Shown: piece by piece, positions 33,151 to 40,902 of the stretch
How the letters are laid out: each line of letters begins with the position of its first letter
Numbering within the stretch: position 1 is the first letter of the stretch
Source of the DNA: Dyadobacter fanqingshengii
GTDB lineage: Bacteria > Bacteroidota > Bacteroidia > Cytophagales > Spirosomataceae
Assembly (NCBI RefSeq): GCF_023822005.2
Contig: NZ_CP098806.1
Coordinates: 6,012,501 to 6,076,500 of the forward strand
Reading direction: 5' to 3'
DNA length: 64,000 nucleotides
Made by a program: the position numbers and the translations under genes
Notes under the pieces: generated by a model
What the model was told of the DNA's origin: nothing
The model's database searches: none
What the model saw: only the letters and a program-made list of their open reading frames with translations

Positions 33151-33180
33151 CAAATATACTGACAATGTGAAATAATGCAA
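33151..33180 (-). promoter_or_regulatory. Bacteroidota-type promoter for the SusC operon
   Basis: On the minus strand TTG (33180-33178) is followed after 19 bases by TATATTTG (33158-33151), matching the -33/-7 consensus with best spacing. It is the only CAAAnnTA match on the plus strand between 32732 and 33160, and would start a leader of about 410 bases. Confidence 0.6.
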
Positions 33181-33444
33181 GAGAATAAACCGAAAAATTG
33201 AAGTTTTTTGCAATTAAAATTGGTCATTTAAAATGTTTATAAAATGTTTTGGTAATAATTTTATAAATAATTTAAATTTCCCGTTTTGACAGAATCTCTA
33301 TGCGTTCGATAGACTTAAAATTTCAAATCTGTCAATTAATTGGCTAAAATTGAGATGATTATATACGTAAAATTTGCTTTTTAAATAAAATATCGGTTAC
33401 ATAAGTCAATTATTCAACCTGTTTTCGCTCAAAATGCAAAAAGT
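33181..33444. other. AT-rich intergenic stretch with no recognised feature
   Basis: Very AT-rich, with several runs such as AAATTTCC and TTTATAAATAATTTAAA. No open frame of note, repeat or hairpin with a T run is visible. It may hold upstream activator sites for the SusC promoter, but none is recognised. Confidence 0.5.
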
Positions 33445-33480
33445 AAAAAAGAGGACTCCATTGCGGGAACCCTCTTTTTT
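33445..33480 (-). terminator. Terminator after the aguB gene
   Basis: AAAAAAGAGG (33445-33454) pairs with CCTCTTTTTT (33471-33480), with a weaker CC/GGG inner part. On the minus strand it ends in a T run. It lies 43 bases past the aguB stop and separates that gene from the SusC promoter. Confidence 0.65.
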
Positions 33481-33523
33481 GTAAACATCTGTAAACTAAG
33501 AATAATTATATTTCTATCTAGTA

Positions 33524-34432
33524 CTAATCAATGTAGCGTTTGAGAATTGGCTTGTAGGAATCAATCCGGCGGTCTCTCAGAAACGGCCAGGTCGTTCTGT
33601 AAAAATCAAGCTTTTGCAGGTCAAGTTCTTCTACGTGTGTCACTTCGTCCTCGTGCGGCGCGAGATAGAGTAGGCGGCCCTGAGGGTTGGCGATGAACGA
33701 TCCGCCCCAGAACTGCTGGTCTGCTTCGCGTCCTGTCCGGTTCACGGAAACGACGTAAACGCCATTGGCAACTGCATGCCCGCGTTGAATGGTTTGCCAC
33801 GCGCCATATTGCTCTTCATTAATGACCGGGTCCGTTTCATTCGTATCCCAGCCGATGGCAGTGGGGTAAAAAAGGATTTCGGCGCCCATCAGACTTGTAA
33901 TGCGTGCTGCTTCCGGGTACCATTGATCCCAGCAGATTAACACCCCGATTTTGGCAAATTTTGTATCAAAAACCCGGTAACCATCTTTATCGCCGGCTTC
34001 GCCCGCAGATTCACCCGTTGCGGCATCACCCGGAGTGAAGTAAAATTTTTCGTAATAACCCGGATCGTCGGGAATGTGCATTTTGCGGTATTTGCCTAAG
34101 TAAGCACCGTCGGCGTCCAGCACCGCTGTTGTATTATGGTAAAGACCATGTGCGCGTTTTTCAAAAAGTGACGCAATGATCACAACGCCCAGTTCCTTTG
34201 CCAGTGCACTTAACGACTCCGTAGAGGGCCCGGGAATGGGTTCTGCAAGCTGGAAATTGGTGTGATCTTCCACGTCACAGAAATACAGCGAACGGAAAAG
34301 TTCTTGAAGACATACAATGTTGGCGCCCTTCGCTGCTGCGTCACGGATTCCCTGAACGGCTTTTTGAAAATTCGCCTCAATGTCTTCCGTGCAGCTCATT
34401 TGGACAATGCCAATATTTACTTTCTTATTCAT
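33524..34432 (-). CDS. aguB: N-carbamoylputrescine amidase
   Basis: Hydrolyses N-carbamoylputrescine to putrescine, CO2 and ammonia; nitrilase superfamily, cytosolic. From the ATG at 34432 (MNKKVNIGIVQ) it has 302 residues. The catalytic triad is visible as Glu44 in CLQELF, Lys117 in KYRKMHIPD and Cys167 in VLICWDQWYPEAA. The last phrase and DDPGYYEKFYFTPGD fit the plant and bacterial AguB subfamily. The frame stays open to 34510, inside the glycosyltransferase gene, but those residues are not part of the fold. Together with aguA (23115-24173) it completes the agmatine-to-putrescine route. Confidence 0.9.
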   Translation of the reverse strand: MNKKVNIGIVQMSCTEDIEANFQKAVQGIRDAAAKGANIVCLQELFRSLYFCDVEDHTNFQLAEPIPGPSTESLSALAKELGVVIIASLFEKRAHGLYHNTTAVLDADGAYLGKYRKMHIPDDPGYYEKFYFTPGDAATGESAGEAGDKDGYRVFDTKFAKIGVLICWDQWYPEAARITSLMGAEILFYPTAIGWDTNETDPVINEEQYGAWQTIQRGHAVANGVYVVSVNRTGREADQQFWGGSFIANPQGRLLYLAPHEDEVTHVEELDLQKLDFYRTTWPFLRDRRIDSYKPILKRYID

Positions 34433-34472
34433 GAATGGTCGTTTGTGATCTTGATGTTCAGCAATTTTAACA

Positions 34473-35456
34473 CTATTTGTCCTCCGGTAGTTCTTTGATG
34501 GGAAAGTCAAAGGAAAGCTCGTTCATGCATTTAAAATGTTTTTGCGGACACGCTTTATATCCGATCTTGGAACATGGCCTGCATTTGAGGTTATTATTTT
34601 CGAGCACTTCAAAAGCTGTTTTATAAGGATACATGCCAAAACCCGGAATGGTATTTCCCCAGATCGAATACACTTTCTTTTTAAATGCCGACGCAACGTG
34701 CATAAGGCCCGTATCATGCGAAAACACGATCAGCGATTTTTGCACCAGCGAGGCGGATTGATTGAAATTGTATTTTCCGCAAGTGTTCAGGATCAGATCG
34801 TCGCCGATAGCAGTCCGAATGGCTTCACCCGCATCAAAATCTTCTTTTCCGCCCAATAAAACGATAGGGAAATTGATTTTCCTGCAAAGTTCTATCATTC
34901 TGGGCACAGGCAGCTTTTTCGTGTTATGCTGTCCTCCGATGGCGTAGGCGACAAATGCCTGCCGATGCGTTGGCGGAAGCCAGCTGGTTTCCACATTATC
35001 CTTATATGGAATGAAATAGTCGAGTCCCTGACCGTCACTTGTTACCTGGAAAACATGCAATGTCTCCATATAGCGGTCTACAATGTGGATGTTAGGCAGA
35101 TAATCGACCTTGAATGTCGTCAGGAGCCATTTCAGCGCATTTAATTTATCAAAACTGAATGCTTTAACGCCCAGCGCAACCTTAATGCGCAGCGTTCTGA
35201 TGTTGGCGTGGAGGTCAATAATGTAATCGAAATGTTCTGCTTTGAGTTGTGTGAGGACCGGATTAATGTCCTTATCCAGCAGCCATATTTTGTCTACATA
35301 GGGATTGTCGGCAAGCAGGAACTGGAATTTTGATTTGGTAAAATAGTGAATTTCAGCATTAATCTGTTGTTTCAAACACCTTATCACCGGCGTGGTAAGC
35401 ACAATGTCACCAATGGACGAGAAACGCAGGATAAGGACTTTTACGGGTTTATTCAC
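34473..35456 (-). CDS. Glycosyltransferase family 9 protein (heptosyltransferase-like)
   Basis: A 327-residue GT9 enzyme with the GT-B layout of ADP-heptose:LPS heptosyltransferases. The N-terminal LILRFSSIGDIVLTTPVI is the family signature. The C-terminal half has VLLGGKEDF and SLIVFSHDTGLMHVASAF, which bind the sugar nucleotide. The Cys-rich end (CRPCSKIGYKACPQKHFKCM) may bind a metal. It probably adds a heptose or other sugar to lipopolysaccharide core on the cytoplasmic face. Its start overlaps the end of the acyltransferase gene by eight bases, so the lipid A and core genes are co-transcribed. aguB begins 40 bases after its stop. Confidence 0.87.
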   Translation of the reverse strand: MNKPVKVLILRFSSIGDIVLTTPVIRCLKQQINAEIHYFTKSKFQFLLADNPYVDKIWLLDKDINPVLTQLKAEHFDYIIDLHANIRTLRIKVALGVKAFSFDKLNALKWLLTTFKVDYLPNIHIVDRYMETLHVFQVTSDGQGLDYFIPYKDNVETSWLPPTHRQAFVAYAIGGQHNTKKLPVPRMIELCRKINFPIVLLGGKEDFDAGEAIRTAIGDDLILNTCGKYNFNQSASLVQKSLIVFSHDTGLMHVASAFKKKVYSIWGNTIPGFGMYPYKTAFEVLENNNLKCRPCSKIGYKACPQKHFKCMNELSFDFPIKELPEDK

Positions 35457-36363
35457 TTTTTATTTCTTGTCGTAATTGAAAGGGCAGCAGGTTTTGCGGC
35501 CTTGTATGTTTCCACCTTTTGTGGCTCCATAGCCAGTTATCGGGCTGGCGTTTAATGTCTTTTTCCAGGTATTCAATCTGGCTCTGGAGGATCTTGTTGG
35601 CTGGTTCTTTCTTCGGATTTTCGGTGATTAATTTAAAATAGGAGCGGTAAAAACCCCTTTTTTGTTCGTCACGTAAAATGCCCATGTATAATACCGGCAC
35701 ATTCAGTCGTTTGGCGATCAACTCGCCGCCCCGAAAAATTCCGGTGTCCTGGTTCAGAAAATTAGTCCAGTAAGCCTTATCCGGACTTGGCGATTGATCA
35801 TTCACCAACACAAACAGAAACGGCTTCTCCCTCGGCGCCATCGCACGGACCATCGCGTCTTTCATCGGGATCATTTCGGTCCCGAATTTCGTCCTCACTT
35901 TTTTAAACCAATCCTCAAAAATTTCATTGGCCAGCTCGTGGTAAACGACCACAATTTGGTAGGATAATTTGGCAGAAGCAAATAAGTTGAGCATTTCCCA
36001 GTTTCCCAGATGCCCGGAAACGACAACGAGGCTTTTTTGCTGCGCATAATAATGATCCAGCAATTCGGTTTCCAGCTCGAACCGGCTGAGCAGATCATTC
36101 TTTGTAATTGATCTCAGTTTTATCGTTTCAAAGACAATGTCGGTGAAATTTTGATAGTATCGGCGGGCGATGCATTCTATCGTATTTTCGTTATAAGTCG
36201 GGAAGCTGTTTCTCAAATTTGCAAAAATGACCTGCTTTCTGTATTGGCCAATGTCGAAGATGAGGAAGCGGAAGATATCGGAAAGCTTATATATTTTTTT
36301 CCAAGAAAGCCTCGAAATTGCTGTCAGAAGGAACAGTAATAGTCGGGTGGAAAGTTTTTTCAT
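35449..36363 (-). CDS. LpxL/HtrB-like lipid A acyltransferase, copy 1
   Basis: A 304-residue inner-membrane acyltransferase of the LpxL/LpxM (HtrB) family, which transfers a secondary acyl chain to lipid A. One N-terminal membrane segment (about residues 5-20) is followed by the catalytic motif HLGNWE (His-x4-Glu, around residue 117). Further conserved pieces are VVYHELAN, FVLVNDQSPS, FRGGELIAKR and the C-terminal DNWLWSHKRWKHTRP, which recurs in copy 2. The gene downstream is a GT9 enzyme, overlapping by eight bases. Copy 2 lies 101 bases upstream on the same strand. Confidence 0.88.
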   Translation of the reverse strand: MKKLSTRLLLFLLTAISRLSWKKIYKLSDIFRFLIFDIGQYRKQVIFANLRNSFPTYNENTIECIARRYYQNFTDIVFETIKLRSITKNDLLSRFELETELLDHYYAQQKSLVVVSGHLGNWEMLNLFASAKLSYQIVVVYHELANEIFEDWFKKVRTKFGTEMIPMKDAMVRAMAPREKPFLFVLVNDQSPSPDKAYWTNFLNQDTGIFRGGELIAKRLNVPVLYMGILRDEQKRGFYRSYFKLITENPKKEPANKILQSQIEYLEKDIKRQPDNWLWSHKRWKHTRPQNLLPFQLRQEIKSE

Positions 36364-36464
36364 TGCGTTGAGTCCTAATGCATTGAAAAAACCGAATTCA
36401 CAAAAGGTTTAGTTCCTCGAAATGTCACTTTTCGAAGACTTAGGGATCGAAAATATAGTAATAA

Positions 36465-37364
36465 TCAAGCCAGGGTTTGCTCTGGTTTCAGGCAATCCGG
36501 GCGCTTGTGTTTCCACCGCCTGTGACTCCAAAGCCAGTTATGAGGCTGTAAATTGATGTCTTTTTCAAGGATACGCAGCTGTTTTTCAAGAATTGCGTTG
36601 TTTGGAACCTCTTTTGGAGTCTGCGTGATGATTGAAATATCCACGTGATAGTAACCTCTTTTGTCGGCGACTTTACAGAAATCCGCGTATAAAACAGTCA
36701 GATTGTACCGTCTCGCAATGGTCTCCACGCCCCGAAAAACGCCGGTGTCCTGGTGTAGGAATTTTGTCCAGAAAGCGGTTTTCGGATTGGGTGACTGATC
36801 ATTGGCGAGCACGACAACGTAAGGTTTTTCTCTCGGTTTTTGTAATTCCTTGAAAATTGTATCCATAGGAACGAGCTTCGCCCCGAATCTTGTCCTCAGG
36901 TCCAGAAACCACTGGTCAGAGGCTTTGTTTTGCAATGGCCTGTACACCACAATGCATTCATGGGTGAAGCAAAGCGAGGAAAAAAGGTTTGCAAGCTCCC
37001 AATTGCCGCGGTGGCCCATCAGATATATAATGTTAGTTTTATTATTGTAAAGCTCATCCATCATACTGATATCACCTTGCAGGCGCTCCCGCACGCATTC
37101 CGGGCTGGCAGTACGAAACTTAATGGTCTCGACGATCAGGTCTGTAAAATGGAGTTGAAAATCCTTGGCAATGCACGAGAGCTCGGCATCACTTTTATCC
37201 GGGAAACTATTTCTAAGATTTTGGCGGATTACATTTTTCCGATAGCCGCCAAGCGTGAAAATAGACCAGCGAAGAAAATCAGAAAGCCGGAAAGCGTTCT
37301 TCCAGGAAAGTTTTGAAACTTGATTTAGTATTAAAAAAAGAAACTTTGAAACTAAAATGTGCAT
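36465..37364 (-). CDS. LpxL/HtrB-like lipid A acyltransferase, copy 2
   Basis: A 299-residue paralogue of the next gene. It has the same build: hydrophobic N-terminus, catalytic HRGNWE, VLANDQSPN, FRGVETIARR and HNWLWSHRRWKHKRPD near the end. The two copies share many stretches but differ enough (HRGNWE for HLGNWE, for instance) to suggest an old duplication and separate acyl or position specificity. It is the first gene of the acyltransferase-glycosyltransferase run, with 108 bases of divergent spacer before the small membrane protein gene on the plus strand. Confidence 0.87.
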   Translation of the reverse strand: MHILVSKFLFLILNQVSKLSWKNAFRLSDFLRWSIFTLGGYRKNVIRQNLRNSFPDKSDAELSCIAKDFQLHFTDLIVETIKFRTASPECVRERLQGDISMMDELYNNKTNIIYLMGHRGNWELANLFSSLCFTHECIVVYRPLQNKASDQWFLDLRTRFGAKLVPMDTIFKELQKPREKPYVVVLANDQSPNPKTAFWTKFLHQDTGVFRGVETIARRYNLTVLYADFCKVADKRGYYHVDISIITQTPKEVPNNAILEKQLRILEKDINLQPHNWLWSHRRWKHKRPDCLKPEQTLA

Positions 37365-37472
37365 GCAAATATTTTTTGCAATGATACGTATATATTATAT
37401 CTATACGAAATACTGGTTTTTAAAGGTGTAAATTCTTAAATTCACTCTTTCAATCCAATAAATAACGACATC

Positions 37473-37811
37473 TTGGAAGGAATATTTGACATCAAGAACG
37501 ATCGGCGTCTGAGCATGTATTTGTACAGGGTGGGGTTTGGCATGTGGCTGATGTATCTCATTTTAGGAGCACCTGCATTGCGGACATTTATGCATTACCG
37601 TCAGGATTGCGGGTTGATTTCTTTCGTGCTGATGATCTTTGGATTTACTGCTTCTATGGTATACGATTATTTTCATCACCACAACCAGTATGAAATGAAG
37701 AAAAAGTGGCTGTTTATCAGCTATGCGGTGTTGGCAGGCATCATTTACTTTCTTGAATTCCGTGGAAAGGAGAACTTGATCGATATCAATTGGATTTTGA
37801 GCCTGCTCTAA
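37473..37811 (+). CDS. Small three-helix membrane protein
   Basis: A 112-residue protein with three hydrophobic segments (about residues 21-38, 47-65 and 79-95). I recognise no family. The start is uncertain: TTG at 37473 gives MEGIFDIKNDRRLS before the first helix, while an ATG at 37515 begins just before it; neither has a clear ribosome binding site. FHHHNQYEMKK between helices two and three is His-rich. It overlaps the end of the SUMT gene by four bases, tail to tail, and is divergent from the acyltransferase genes, so it seems to be transcribed alone. Confidence 0.6.
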   Translation: MEGIFDIKNDRRLSMYLYRVGFGMWLMYLILGAPALRTFMHYRQDCGLISFVLMIFGFTASMVYDYFHHHNQYEMKKKWLFISYAVLAGIIYFLEFRGKENLIDINWILSLL

Positions 37812-38581
37812 TTTACTTCAGTGGCAACCGATCTTCCTTGCTGAATCATCTGCCCAATGTGCTTATAGCTCAAATCTGGTAGTGCGGCAACTTTTCCAAT
37901 GACGATGATTGCCGGCGATGCGATCTCGCTCACCTGAGCCAGTGTGGCAATGTTGCTGATTTTTCCTGTCACAACTTTCTGATTTTCCAATGTCCCGTTC
38001 TGAATGATGGAAATGGATTCGTCCAGCTTGTCCAGCGCTGCGTAAATGTCCACGATCTCCTGCAACTTATGCAAGCCCATTAAAACCACAACCGTGGCCG
38101 TCGACTGAGCAGCCAGAAGAAGGTCATCAGACAATGCATGGTTCTTCGTTGTGCCCGTGATGACCCAAAAGCTTTCACTCAATCCCCTTGAAGTCAAAGG
38201 AATGCCAGCCAATGCAGGAGCTGCATAACTGCTTGAAATGCCGGGAATAACTTCGGATTCAATATTGTGTTGGGCAGCGTAAAGAATCTCTTCGTAACCT
38301 CGCCCGAAAATAAAGGAATCGCCACCTTTCAGGCGAACAACTTCTCCATAAATGAGCGCGTTATCTACGATAAGTGCATTAATTTCATCTTGTGCACAAC
38401 TTGTTTTACCAAAACGTTTGCCCACAAGGATCTTAACGCAGTCTTCCGGGCAGTAATCCAGAAGTGAGGGGTGGGCGAGGGAGTCATACAAAACAACCTT
38501 TGCTTTTTGTAATGCTTTAATCCCTTTCAAGGTGATCAGGTCAGGATCGCCCGGCCCGGCACCGATGAGTGTAAGTTTCAT
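37808..38581 (-). CDS. cobA: Uroporphyrinogen-III C-methyltransferase
   Basis: Makes precorrin-2 from uroporphyrinogen III with two S-adenosylmethionine, the branch-point step to siroheme; cytosolic, 257 residues from the ATG at 38581. The family P-loop-like TLIGAGPGDPDLITLKG is at the N-terminus, followed by VLYDSLAHPSLL, VRLKGGDSFIFGRG and VIPGISSSYAAPA. It is the last gene of the sulfur assimilation operon, 80 bases after the sulfite reductase gene, which needs siroheme. No dehydrogenase-ferrochelatase partner is seen, apart from a fragment fused to the TauE-type protein at 46068-47237. Confidence 0.92.
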   Translation of the reverse strand: MKLTLIGAGPGDPDLITLKGIKALQKAKVVLYDSLAHPSLLDYCPEDCVKILVGKRFGKTSCAQDEINALIVDNALIYGEVVRLKGGDSFIFGRGYEEILYAAQHNIESEVIPGISSSYAAPALAGIPLTSRGLSESFWVITGTTKNHALSDDLLLAAQSTATVVVLMGLHKLQEIVDIYAALDKLDESISIIQNGTLENQKVVTGKISNIATLAQVSEIASPAIIVIGKVAALPDLSYKHIGQMIQQGRSVATEVN

Positions 38582-38661
38582 ATTGTCAAGACTTTCGCTT
38601 TCGGCTGTCAGCAATCCAGCATAATGCTCGATGTGCCAACAGCCGATCGCTTCAAGTCATT

Positions 38662-40890
38662 TTAACTATCTTTTCCGAATGACAATTCCTGCAAAACCGG
38701 CTCGCCGGTTTCTACCAATTGCGCTTCACGTGTATCGCGGACGAAATTCAAAAACTGCTTGGCAGTGTTGAGGAAGTAAGTCGCAAATTCCTGTGTCGGC
38801 TCAAATTTATTAATGCTGAAAGCCAGTGAACGGAAAGGTGCTTCCGATTTGTCTTCGAGTGCGAATTCGGCTGGCGTCTCATATTTGAAATCCTGTCCGA
38901 AATGCGTTTCAAAGTCATTCACGATGCCATACTGCGTGTTCAAGGTCACATCTTTGGTCATTAACAGACCTTTGGCTCCCGTAATCAACACATTATAAGC
39001 GTGGTAAATCGCATCCGCCCAGATTCCAGACTCGTAGTTTTCTTTGGCAAGATTCAATTTCTCCTGTCCTTCGGTGATGGTCGTAGCCACAAGGTCAACC
39101 AGCACACTCGCACATTCTCCAACTCCGATCTCCGTTTTGAACAACTCATCGTGGTCCCAATCGCGATAATCGTCGTCTTGCAAAGTGGTTAAATCTGCAA
39201 TCGGTTTCAGCAATTGGAAGAAATAATTTTTAGTCTGACGCTGGTAATATTGGTTGTAATATTCGCCGTCATACGCATTGGTTTCAAAATCATTGAAAAG
39301 CGTGCGCAACACTTCCGGGCCACGTTTGGTAGGAACTTTGATTACTTTATCACCAATCAAACCAACACCATCGCCTGTAAAACCACCGCCGAGCAAAACC
39401 TGCAAAGCGGGAAGAACCAGCTTGCCATTTTTGATCGAACTTCCGTGGAAACCAATGTTGGATGCATTATGCTGGCCACAGCCATTCATACAGCCGCTAA
39501 TTTTTATCTTAATATCCTGATTATAAATCATTTCAGGGAATTCGTCACGCATTACATCTTCCAAAACACGCGTAATTCCATAGCTGCTGGAAATAGCCAG
39601 GTTGCAAGTATCTGTTCCCGGGCAAGTGGTAATGTCCATGGTGCTGTCAAAACCAGGCGCTGCAAGTCCCAATTTCGCCAACTCATGATAAAGCGCAACC
39701 AAATCCTCGCCTTTTACAAAACGAAGGATATAACCCTGGTTAACCGTTACACGAATGTCGTCAGCAGCATATTGACGAACCAGATCCGCAAGCTGACGCG
39801 CTATATCCGAGTGCATATCGCCCAAAAGAACTCGCAATTGCACTGCGTACCAGCCTTTTTGTTTTTGTTCAAAAGTGTTGGTTCTCAACCATTTTGTAAA
39901 AATGTCCAGTTTATCTGCTTCAATGCTTTGAGAAGCAATGTTCAGAATTTCGGCTTCTGTCAAAGATGGACGCGGCGCGTAATCAATGGATTCAACTTTC
40001 TCGATTCCAAAAAGATCCTCGGGAATGGTGAACACCTTATTTTTAACAGCAATGCGTTGTTCTTCGACTCTTGCCATCATTTCTTCCAAACCAATGTCTG
40101 CCAAAAGAAACTTCATACGTGCCTTGTGACGACGAACGCGTTCTCCGTAACGGTCGAAAACACGGAGCAATGCTTCAATGAACGGAATAACTTTATCTTC
40201 TTCCAGAAACTCAAATGCGGTTTGGGCAGAAAAAGGCTGCGCGCCCAATCCGCCACCAATCAGCACTTTAAAACCTTTCACAGTTTCGCCAGCTTCATTC
40301 GTGCCCATTTTCGCAATAAGACCTACGTCGTGAATGAATGCCAATGCGGAATCTTTTTCAGAAGAAGAAACGGCAATTTTAAACTTCCGGCCCATATCCT
40401 GATTGATCGGGTTGCGGAGGAAATAGGTAAATATCGAATGCGTGATCGGTGTTACATCAAATGGTTCGTCCGGATCAATACCAGCCACAGATGAAGCAGT
40501 CACGTTACGAATTGTGTTTCCGCAAGCTTCTTTTAATGTGATGCCGGCATCTTCCAGATCAGCCCACAATTGAGGCGAATCGGAAAGCTTTACAAAGTGC
40601 AGCTGAATGTCCTGACGCGTGGTTGCGTGCAGGTTTCCGGTTGCGAATTTGTCGGAAGTATCCGCGATCCTGACAAGCTGGTCAGCCGTAATGCGTCCGT
40701 AAGGCAACTTGATACGGATCATTTGAACGCCTGGCTGGCGCTGTCCATAGACACCGCGTGTAAGCCTGAACTTACGGAAAGCTTCTTCGGGTGTTTCACC
40801 CGTATTAAATGCATTGATTTTTTGGTTCAAATCAATGATATCGCGCTTCGCAACGGCCGATACTTTGTCAGAAATCAATATTTCGCTCAT
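38662..40890 (-). CDS. Siroheme sulfite reductase with C-terminal HEPN-like domain
   Basis: A 742-residue fusion. Residues about 20-580 are a nitrite/sulfite reductase with two ferredoxin-like half domains and the siroheme-4Fe4S cysteines Cys423, Cys429, Cys467 and Cys471 (in TCPGTDTCNLA and SGCMNGCGQH). Position between cysN and SUMT points to sulfite as substrate. The last roughly 130 residues are helical, with ENYESGIWADAIYHAYNVLITGAK and a paired later helix, and resemble a HEPN domain. HEPN domains are normally nucleotide- or RNA-related, so the attachment is odd, and I see no RxxxxH motif. The electron donor is not encoded nearby. The start lies 12 bases after cysN. Confidence 0.88.
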   Translation of the reverse strand: MSEILISDKVSAVAKRDIIDLNQKINAFNTGETPEEAFRKFRLTRGVYGQRQPGVQMIRIKLPYGRITADQLVRIADTSDKFATGNLHATTRQDIQLHFVKLSDSPQLWADLEDAGITLKEACGNTIRNVTASSVAGIDPDEPFDVTPITHSIFTYFLRNPINQDMGRKFKIAVSSSEKDSALAFIHDVGLIAKMGTNEAGETVKGFKVLIGGGLGAQPFSAQTAFEFLEEDKVIPFIEALLRVFDRYGERVRRHKARMKFLLADIGLEEMMARVEEQRIAVKNKVFTIPEDLFGIEKVESIDYAPRPSLTEAEILNIASQSIEADKLDIFTKWLRTNTFEQKQKGWYAVQLRVLLGDMHSDIARQLADLVRQYAADDIRVTVNQGYILRFVKGEDLVALYHELAKLGLAAPGFDSTMDITTCPGTDTCNLAISSSYGITRVLEDVMRDEFPEMIYNQDIKIKISGCMNGCGQHNASNIGFHGSSIKNGKLVLPALQVLLGGGFTGDGVGLIGDKVIKVPTKRGPEVLRTLFNDFETNAYDGEYYNQYYQRQTKNYFFQLLKPIADLTTLQDDDYRDWDHDELFKTEIGVGECASVLVDLVATTITEGQEKLNLAKENYESGIWADAIYHAYNVLITGAKGLLMTKDVTLNTQYGIVNDFETHFGQDFKYETPAEFALEDKSEAPFRSLAFSINKFEPTQEFATYFLNTAKQFLNFVRDTREAQLVETGEPVLQELSFGKDS

Positions 40891-40902
40891 GGTGATATTT
40901 CT

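Noticed and set aside
27534..33180. SusCD operon as a full polysaccharide utilization locus
   Set aside because: No glycoside hydrolase, lyase, sulfatase or regulator is linked to this pair, so the ligand need not be a glycan.
39214..40494. Long open frame (about 426 codons) on the plus strand opposite the sulfite reductase gene
   Set aside because: It lies entirely within a well-supported coding gene, has no recognisable motif and looks like an antisense shadow.
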